Notes under the pieces: model-generated
The model's input: the letters and a program-made list of their open reading frames with translations, nothing else
Told to the model about the DNA's origin: nothing
Database searches by the model: none
In this document: positions 57,814-64,000 of the stretch, in pieces
Position numbering within the stretch: position 1 is the first letter of the stretch
How the letters are laid out: each line of letters opens with the position of its first letter
Program-made: the position numbers and the translations under genes
Assembly: GCA_017307165.1 (NCBI GenBank)
Contig: JAFKGK010000005.1
Coordinates: 186,001-250,000, forward strand
DNA from: Candidatus Melainabacteria bacterium
GTDB lineage: Bacteria; Cyanobacteriota; Vampirovibrionia; Obscuribacterales; Obscuribacteraceae
Direction: 5' to 3'
DNA: 64,000 bases

Positions 57814-60327
57814 CTAGGTCAGATACTTTTCGATTATGTTTTTGAGATTTTTGAGTTCGATTGGCTTGGATAGATAGTCATTCATGCCTGCGGCTATACA
57901 GTTTTGGCGATCTCCTTCCATAGCGTGGGCTGTCATCGCAATGATGACCACGGGCTTGGCAGTTTTTTGGGATGATTCGAGGGCACGGATCTTGCGGGTG
58001 GCTTCGAGACCATCCATCTCAGGCATCTGACAATCCATCAAGATCAGGCTGTAAGAGTGAGTCTTTAAAGCCTGGATTGCTTGCTTGCCATCACTGACGG
58101 TGTGGTAAGCAAGACCCAATTGGTCGAGGTATAACTGTGCTACACGCTGATTGATGGCTTGATCGTCGACGATCAATACCGACGGCTCAGCTTGTCGATT
58201 TTGTGTTTTGATCGACATTGCCTCGCCGACTACTTGCCTTTGACTTTGACATTTTTGATGCGCCCGATATGCCACGTTTTTGTAGGCCGCAACAATGCTG
58301 CTACGTAGCTCTGATTGACGCACAGGTTTGGCCAATACAGCCGCAAATTGCGCGGCTGCGTTTTCTTTCTCTTGATCGGATAATTCGCCAAAGGAGAGTA
58401 GCACTGTTTTCAAATCTTTTAAGCGTGAGTCGGCCTGGATGTGATTGCGCAGGCTTATGCCATCGAGGTCGGGTAGTTTGCTATCGATAATGGCTAGAGT
58501 ATAGGGATCGTTTTCTCTATGAGCCTTTTGCAGCTCACCCATGGCCAGGGCTGCTTCGCTTACAGTGTTTGGGCGTAAGCCCCAGTGGCTGAGATAGTTA
58601 AAGAGTGTTTCCTGAGCAAAGGGTTCGTCATCGACTATGAGGACGCGTAGATTTTGCAGGCTCTTCAGCGCATCAGGAGCAAATTGACCAGAAAAATCCA
58701 TTGCTTTCTCGGTATTTTTCTCATCCAAAGGAGCAAGATTGAAGGGCACTCTGCACCAAAACATAGAGCCCACGCCGACCGTGCTTTCGACGCCGATTGC
58801 ACCATGCATCAACTCGATCAATCTTTTGCTGATGCTGAGACCGAGACCTGTGCCGCCTGCGCGCCTATTATTTTCGGCGTAGACTTGTACAAATGGCTGA
58901 AAGAGCTGTTCTTGATCGGCCTGAGTAATGCCTATACCATTATCGGTGACAGAAAAAACTACATCACAGTTGAGGCGACTACCAGCACCTTCGCGCATGG
59001 CGCGTACAAGGATCTCTCCTGAGTCAGAAAATTTGATGGCATTATTGGTGAGATTTATGAGCACCTGACGCAGGCGGTTTTCGTCTCCGAGCAATACATC
59101 GGGTAGGGCCGGATCAATATAAGTCATGAGCGAGAGATTTTTTGCATGCGCCTGGGTCGCCAATATCTGACAAACACCTTCAACTAATTTGATAGGCGAA
59201 AACTCCTTTTTTTCAAAATCAATCCTGCCTGATTCTATTTTTGAATAATCAAGTATGTCGTTGAGGATGGTCAAAAGACTTGTGCCTGCATCGTTGATCA
59301 AAGTGGCGCAGTCACGCTGCTCGTCGGTAAGGTCAGAGCGCAAGAGTATGTTGCACATGCCCAGGATGCCGTTCATCGGCGTTCTTATCTCATGGCTCAT
59401 GTTGGCGACAAATTGCGATTTCATCTTTGAGGCAGCGAGAGCCTCATCGCGCGCAGCAAGCAGATTACGATTGGCTATTTCGAGTTTTTGCTTGGCCTCG
59501 ACCAGCGCCTTTTCGTATTGTTTTTTAGTGCTGATGTCGCGGGCTATCTTGGAGGCGCCGATCACCTTGCCTTTCTCGTCGATAAGAGGAGAAATAGTCA
59601 GAGACACTTCTATGAGCTCGCCATTCTTGCTGCGTCGGATTGTCTCAAATTGACTTACTCTTTTGTTTGCACGCAAAGAGCGGATGATCTCCACCTCTTC
59701 TGCTAATCGATCTGCAGGTATTAGTTTAGATACATGTTGTCCGATCATCTCAAAGGCCTGGTAGCCAAATATCAGCTCAGCGCCTCTATTCCAGCTCTGG
59801 ATGATACCATCCAGGTTTTTAGAGATGATTGCATCATCGGATGAGTCGACTATTGCGGCAAGGATGCTCTGATAACGTTCTTTTTCTTTGGTGGCGGTGA
59901 TATCTCGGACGATTTTGGCTGCACCAATTACCACACCTTGTTGGTTGACTATCGGCGAGAGCGAAAGCGATACATCCATGATAGTGCCGTCGCGTCGTTT
60001 GCGCTTGGTCTCAAAATGCTTGATGCGTTCGCCTTTAACAAGACGAGCCATAAAGTCGGCTTCTTGATGCAAGCAATCATCAGGCATCAAAATTGTGACG
60101 GGCTGGCCGATCATCTCCTTGGAGGAATAACCAAAGATGACTTCTGCAGCCTTGTTCCAGCTTTCTATAATGCCATCGAGATTTTTGGAGATGATGGCAT
60201 CTTCTGATGTTTCGACAATAGCTGCGAGGCGCTTTAAACTAAGGTCAGTAGCAATGGTGTTGGTAAAATCGGAGGAGTCGTCAAGCCTGGATTCGTTTGA
60301 AAACATAAGATGGGATACCTGAATCAA
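57814..60327 (-). CDS. Hybrid histidine kinase: PAS-PAS-HisKA-HATPase-REC-REC
   Basis: The 837-residue soluble protein has two similar PAS domains (~35-155, ~160-280; both contain DAIISKNLDGII). HisKA follows with the phospho-histidine in NMSHEIRTPMNG (~312-323). The ATPase domain has NLTNNAIKFSDSG, TDNGIGI and GGTGLGLSIS. Two receiver domains have aspartates in LAIIDSKLPD and LILMDCQMPEMDG. No membrane helix, so it senses a cytoplasmic signal. It makes an internal phosphorelay; there is no HPt domain here. The start may be the Met at 60306. The 174 bp upstream of it hold no other gene. Confidence 0.94.
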   Translation of the reverse strand: MIQVSHLMFSNESRLDDSSDFTNTIATDLSLKRLAAIVETSEDAIISKNLDGIIESWNKAAEVIFGYSSKEMIGQPVTILMPDDCLHQEADFMARLVKGERIKHFETKRKRRDGTIMDVSLSLSPIVNQQGVVIGAAKIVRDITATKEKERYQSILAAIVDSSDDAIISKNLDGIIQSWNRGAELIFGYQAFEMIGQHVSKLIPADRLAEEVEIIRSLRANKRVSQFETIRRSKNGELIEVSLTISPLIDEKGKVIGASKIARDISTKKQYEKALVEAKQKLEIANRNLLAARDEALAASKMKSQFVANMSHEIRTPMNGILGMCNILLRSDLTDEQRDCATLINDAGTSLLTILNDILDYSKIESGRIDFEKKEFSPIKLVEGVCQILATQAHAKNLSLMTYIDPALPDVLLGDENRLRQVLINLTNNAIKFSDSGEILVRAMREGAGSRLNCDVVFSVTDNGIGITQADQEQLFQPFVQVYAENNRRAGGTGLGLSISKRLIELMHGAIGVESTVGVGSMFWCRVPFNLAPLDEKNTEKAMDFSGQFAPDALKSLQNLRVLIVDDEPFAQETLFNYLSHWGLRPNTVSEAALAMGELQKAHRENDPYTLAIIDSKLPDLDGISLRNHIQADSRLKDLKTVLLSFGELSDQEKENAAAQFAAVLAKPVRQSELRSSIVAAYKNVAYRAHQKCQSQRQVVGEAMSIKTQNRQAEPSVLIVDDQAINQRVAQLYLDQLGLAYHTVSDGKQAIQALKTHSYSLILMDCQMPEMDGLEATRKIRALESSQKTAKPVVIIAMTAHAMEGDRQNCIAAGMNDYLSKPIELKNLKNIIEKYLT

Positions 60328-60501
60328 ATTATCTAGCGCCTATGTCCATATTACAACAAATGGTTATGGCAAGCGGCCAAAGAAAAGAATAGAAAACAAA
60401 TTGCCAATGCTGATGACATGGCTCTCAGTAATTCCTGCAAATAAGCACTTATTCAATCATGCAAGTTTGCAATTGCTCGTATAAATCTGGGTTTGCACTT
60501 G

Positions 60502-61608
60502 CTATTTGATAGACAAATTTAAATCCGGTGCAAGATCCAACAAACGCTCTTTATCACAGTCGGCACAAGCATTTTTTCTGGCCACCAATTTCTCGGCAAA
60601 TTCTGCCTGATTCTTTTCCAGCCAAGCATCTATAGTTTCAAGGACCTCCGGCTCTACTTCATCACATTCGAGCAGCATATGTCCTTTACCATCAAATACT
60701 TTTAGATCGCTCTTTTTTGTGCCCAATCTTGCAATCGCCTCTGGCAAAGCCTTGGTGTCCAGGACGCGGTCCTTGCCACCAGCGAGAAAGAGTATCGGCA
60801 TGTCCTCGGGTATTGCTTGCATTTCTTTTAGAGCAGCATTGTTGGTCACTGCGGCCTTGATCAATTCGACAGTGCTCATCGATGTCACAGTCTCTGGATT
60901 TTGCATCAATTGTGCTGTTAGATGCTTGTCCTCTGTGAGTACAGGCTTGATATATGGCTTGAGGTCCATTTTCTTTGATGGATTATTGAGACCCACAAAA
61001 AAAGTCTTGACCCAATAAGGTCGCGGATGGATGCGAGTCTTTGCCCCAAAACCTGCTGCAATCACCCCATCCATCAAATCAGGGTTGGTGGCAGCCTCCC
61101 ATACGGCCATATTTCCCCCAAAACTCTCGCCAACTAAAAAGATGGGTTTGTCGGGAAATTTGCGTCGCAGCACTTTGAGAATATCGGTCAGATCTTGCTT
61201 GCTCTGGCCAAAATGCACCTTGCTATCGCCTTTGAAGCCATGGTCCGGTTGCCGCCAGTCGCCAAATCCCCGGACGTCATTGGCATAAACGTAATAACCG
61301 AGACTGTTAAAATGCTCGGCCAGCGAGCTGAACATCTTGCCGCTAAATATCAACCCTTGCAAGGCAACGATCACGCCAGTCGGCTCCATCTCTGGATTGT
61401 GCCACTGGTGCACCGGGATCTGGAGTTCGCGGCCTACATCGGATTGATTGCTATAAAAAGAATGCGGTCCGATTTTTATCAGCTCTGGTTTGACGAACTC
61501 ATCAGTAGCCAAAGCCGCTTGATTTGCCCAAAGCGCAATGAGAGCCGCAAGGCCAAGCTTGCAGACAAAGGTGATATTTGAAATAACAATCGTTCGAAGT
61601 GTGATCAC
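60502..61608 (-). CDS. Exported alpha/beta hydrolase (lysophospholipase-like)
   Basis: The 368-residue protein has a signal peptide (LGLAALIALWANQAALA). A serine-hydrolase fold follows with the nucleophile elbow GESFGGNMAVWEA, ANDVRGFGDW as the strand-4 landmark, GGKDRVLD (acid) and GKGHMLLE (histidine). The HG oxyanion motif is replaced by LQGLIFSG. Closest to monoacylglycerol lipase/lysophospholipase-type enzymes (Hydrolase_4). It probably cleaves lipid esters in the periplasm; the substrate is inferred. Confidence 0.82.
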   Translation of the reverse strand: MITLRTIVISNITFVCKLGLAALIALWANQAALATDEFVKPELIKIGPHSFYSNQSDVGRELQIPVHQWHNPEMEPTGVIVALQGLIFSGKMFSSLAEHFNSLGYYVYANDVRGFGDWRQPDHGFKGDSKVHFGQSKQDLTDILKVLRRKFPDKPIFLVGESFGGNMAVWEAATNPDLMDGVIAAGFGAKTRIHPRPYWVKTFFVGLNNPSKKMDLKPYIKPVLTEDKHLTAQLMQNPETVTSMSTVELIKAAVTNNAALKEMQAIPEDMPILFLAGGKDRVLDTKALPEAIARLGTKKSDLKVFDGKGHMLLECDEVEPEVLETIDAWLEKNQAEFAEKLVARKNACADCDKERLLDLAPDLNLSIK

Positions 61609-61638
61609 GTATACAGGATAGCAGGCCGGGCTTGCATT

Positions 61639-63021
61639 TCAGTCTCTGTGTGAAGGCAAAAAGAAATTGATGAAAAAATTGGCAGAGAGGCCTGCGAGAT
61701 AGAGGCCGAGGGCAGCGGAGAGGGCACCGGCCATCTCAAATCTCGAGCCATGCGCATTGCCCATGATCAGGACCGCACTCAAAAATCCAGTGCCAAGGGT
61801 GCCACCCAGCGAACGAAAAAACTGCGTCATCGAGGTGGCTACTCCCAGCATCTGCGGCGAAGCCGAGTTTTGTACGATGATCGTATGGACAGGCAGCATC
61901 AAACCAAGGCCTGCGCCACCTATTGCGGCATCTAGCAGGATCTTGGTTGGACCCAGATTTGCTGGCAGGTCGTGCAAATCAGCATAGATCATTGCTGTAC
62001 CCAGAATTAAGAGTGCTAGAGCTATTGTCACGAGCCATTTGCGTGCTTGCGCCCGCGTAGAGATAAAACCGCCGATTACGCTAAAAATTGCGACTTCCAC
62101 CATTAGTGGTACCAATGCCGTACCGGTCTCCAAACCGGTCTTGCCAAAGATCTCTTGCATCACTAAAGCCAGGGTGAGCATGCTTCCAAACAAAGCGATC
62201 CCACTGTTAAAGACCGTTAAAAGACAGATCGCGATCGTTTTGTCAGCAAACATGCTCATGGGCATCAAGGGCTCGGCAGCGGTCTTTTCGCGATAAATAA
62301 AGAGAGGCAGGGCAACGCATGAGGCGATTGCTAGTACGATGGTCCAGGTGTCGTTAAGACCACTCTCGGCAAATCTATCTGCTGCCATCATCGTTGGTGT
62401 CAAAAATGCCACCAGTAACAATATCCCTTGATAGTCGATTATTTTTTTTGCAAGCGGCCTCTCATTTTTTGCAGGAGGAAATGCCGTGGCGAATAGGAGG
62501 CAACCCAGGAGTGAGAGGGGCAGGTTGAGATAAAAAATGTAGCGCCAAAACTGCGCATCTGCCATATATCCGCCCAGGGCTGGACCGATGAGGGCTGCCA
62601 CTATAAACGATGCCGCCAAGAATCCTTGATATCGGCCACGCTTATCTGCCGTAAATATCTCACCGATGCTGACAAAGCACAGGCCGATCATGGCACCACC
62701 AGCGAGGCCTTGCAGAGCACGAGCAAGGATGATCCAGCTCATGTCCTGCGCCATGCCGCATAGAGTGGATGCCAAACCAAAAGCCAGGGTCGCGGCCATA
62801 AGCATTTTTTTTGTGCCAAAAATGTCGGCAAATTTACCGGCAATTGGAGTGGCAATGGTGGCAGTCAATAAATAGCTCGATATCATCCAGGGAGACATAG
62901 CCGCATCGCGACCGTCTTTTGCCAGGTCTGCCGCTATATGTGGTATCGCGGCGTTGAGGATGGTTTGATCCAGCGCGGAAAGAAATATGGCGATCGAAAG
63001 ACCGAAAAGGGTAAGGATCAA
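61639..63021 (-). CDS. MFS drug-exporter, DHA2 (EmrB/QacA) family
   Basis: The 460-residue protein has about 14 membrane helices and begins LFGLSIAIFLSALDQTILNAAIPHIA, the DHA2 motif D1 region. It then shows TATIATPIAGKFADIFGTKKML (motif A) and PALGGYMADAQFWRYIFYLNLP (motif C and the following WRW-like segment). It exports drugs or metabolites by proton antiport across the inner membrane. The start overlaps the end of the GT4 gene by 4 bp (ATGA), so the two are coupled. Confidence 0.92.
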   Translation of the reverse strand: MILTLFGLSIAIFLSALDQTILNAAIPHIAADLAKDGRDAAMSPWMISSYLLTATIATPIAGKFADIFGTKKMLMAATLAFGLASTLCGMAQDMSWIILARALQGLAGGAMIGLCFVSIGEIFTADKRGRYQGFLAASFIVAALIGPALGGYMADAQFWRYIFYLNLPLSLLGCLLFATAFPPAKNERPLAKKIIDYQGILLLVAFLTPTMMAADRFAESGLNDTWTIVLAIASCVALPLFIYREKTAAEPLMPMSMFADKTIAICLLTVFNSGIALFGSMLTLALVMQEIFGKTGLETGTALVPLMVEVAIFSVIGGFISTRAQARKWLVTIALALLILGTAMIYADLHDLPANLGPTKILLDAAIGGAGLGLMLPVHTIIVQNSASPQMLGVATSMTQFFRSLGGTLGTGFLSAVLIMGNAHGSRFEMAGALSAALGLYLAGLSANFFINFFLPSHRD

Positions 63022-64000
63022 AGTACTGTCGTCTCTTTCGGCCTGCTTGCCGGAGTGCTCTTGCCTACGGCTCGTTCGATCATAGCCTTGAAACGTATGG
63101 CCAGCGTTTCTTCATCAAATCTTTGCATCACGTCTTTTTGCAAGGCCAACCTTTCTGCCTCTACGATCTCTGGATTTTCTTTCATCCATGCCAATTTTGC
63201 AGCCAGATTGCCCGGCTGCGACATGTCAGTCATCCAAAAATCTCTGGCGATCACATAATCGGCACCATCATGTGGATGTGTCAAAACTGGCAGGCCGCAG
63301 AGGGCGGCCTCGAGCAGCACATTGCCAAAAGACTCGCGCAGACTCGGCAAGACAAAGACATCGGCAGCCTGCAATATCGAGGAGACCTGTTGCGGTTGTA
63401 CCGTCAACCATCGGACCCGGTCACCGAGCAAGTCTCGGCCCATCTGCTGCAATTCTTGAGCATCGACCTCTGGTGCGCCGCAGAGCACGAGCTTTACCTT
63501 GGGGTCTTGCAGACGCTCGATCTCCTGCAAGAGATAATCGATACGCTTGTGATACTTGTTCCAGGCTGCGACGCAGACTACCACTCGGTCGTCAGGAGCT
63601 AGATCGAGCTTGCGACGCATCTCGGCCCGATCAGCATGGGCGAGCTCCTGCGGTTGCGGCATGCAATTGCCGAGGACCTCCATTTTATGAGGCGGAATGC
63701 CTGCAGCCAGAGCCTCGGCGTAGGCACGCGGCTGTAGTTGTTGGATGAGATCAAAATCTTTGTATGTACTGGGCTTGAGCATGCCACCATTGGCAAGGAC
63801 GATCTTAAACTTGAGGTTGAACATGATACGTGAGGCAATCAATAGATGCGCCAGCGGGATATCCTTGACCCAGACAGCGTCCGGCTGCCAGGCAATCAAG
63901 TGAAAATTGAGGTGGGACCAGAAGGACACCTGCTCCACTCCGTATTGAAACTCCCAGCGATGCTGCTCGGACATGAAAGGGATGTATTTGATCGGCTTGC
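63018..64000 (-). CDS. GT4-family glycosyltransferase, partial
   Basis: The gene runs off the right edge; the frame is open through base 64000 (...KPIKYIPF before the Met at 63974). The visible ~327 residues include the GT4 C-terminal Rossmann half, with VVCVAAWNKYHKRIDYLLQE and the donor-site PSLRESFGNVLLEAALCGLPV. The enzyme uses a nucleotide-sugar to extend a glycan or lipid. It is translationally coupled to the MFS exporter, which may move the product or an unrelated compound. Confidence 0.88.
   Translation of the reverse strand, partial: KPIKYIPFMSEQHRWEFQYGVEQVSFWSHLNFHLIAWQPDAVWVKDIPLAHLLIASRIMFNLKFKIVLANGGMLKPSTYKDFDLIQQLQPRAYAEALAAGIPPHKMEVLGNCMPQPQELAHADRAEMRRKLDLAPDDRVVVCVAAWNKYHKRIDYLLQEIERLQDPKVKLVLCGAPEVDAQELQQMGRDLLGDRVRWLTVQPQQVSSILQAADVFVLPSLRESFGNVLLEAALCGLPVLTHPHDGADYVIARDFWMTDMSQPGNLAAKLAWMKENPEIVEAERLALQKDVMQRFDEETLAIRFKAMIERAVGKSTPASRPKETTVL

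Overview
The window is 64 kb of a gene-dense chromosome with moderate GC content. It holds about 47 protein-coding genes and no rRNA, tRNA, CRISPR array or transposase gene that I can see. The cell looks Gram-negative: there is an RND metal pump, many Sec signal peptides and a CpxP/Spy-like periplasmic protein. It carries many membrane Ser/Thr kinases of a paralogous, lineage-expanded kind, a complete preQ0/preQ1 gene set and several secreted proteins without recognised domains. This mix is compatible with a large-genome non-photosynthetic relative of Cyanobacteria (Vampirovibrionia/Melainabacteria, for example the Obscuribacterales). That placement is inference; no marker gene in the window proves it.

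Layout. 1-5.0 kb: end of an RND metal-efflux pump, an S4 RNA-binding protein, a TadG-like secretory protein and a secreted GH5 glycosidase with a long GSGSNS linker. 5.3-16.2 kb: histidine phosphatase, GT1 glycosyltransferase, a secreted single-unit member of a new repeat family, a divergent AraC regulator/SDR pair, a DUF4239 membrane protein, small secreted proteins, a secreted GH15-like protein and an OsmC peroxidase. 16.2-23.2 kb: AbiEi-like protein, RecQ, PaaN-type aldehyde dehydrogenase, prolyl aminopeptidase and a Spy-like protein. 23.5-29.6 kb: a voltage-gated-type K+ channel translationally coupled to a Ser/Thr kinase, then a second kinase with a multi-helix membrane sensor. 29.7-32.1 kb: queF-queC-queD-queE. 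32.1-37.4 kb: a third kinase, a frameshifted DUF2156 gene and a saccharopine-dehydrogenase-like protein. 37.6-43.2 kb: a uracil-DNA glycosylase, a secreted protein with three copies of the new repeat, and RecD2. 43.2-51.2 kb: three more kinases on the minus strand that share a tandem cysteine module. 51.2-64 kb: SWIM-SNF2 helicase, glycogen debranching enzyme, ArfB, hybrid histidine kinase, a secreted hydrolase, an MFS exporter and the start of a GT4 gene.

Main theme. Six Ser/Thr kinases lie within 27 kb. Five of them have the order cytoplasmic kinase, one membrane helix, extracytoplasmic leucine-rich-like domain, which is a receptor-kinase layout in reverse. Their operon partners (ion channel, DUF3592-like membrane protein, RecD2) suggest envelope or membrane-state sensing, but no ligand or substrate can be read from the sequence.

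Second theme. A family of hairpin elements with a 28-bp core (GTTAGAAA, 12 nt, TTTCTAAC) occurs six times between genes from 12.1 to 45.8 kb, with a seventh, shorter copy at 13.6 kb. Each core is embedded in a longer imperfect stem that is G-rich on the left and C-rich on the right.
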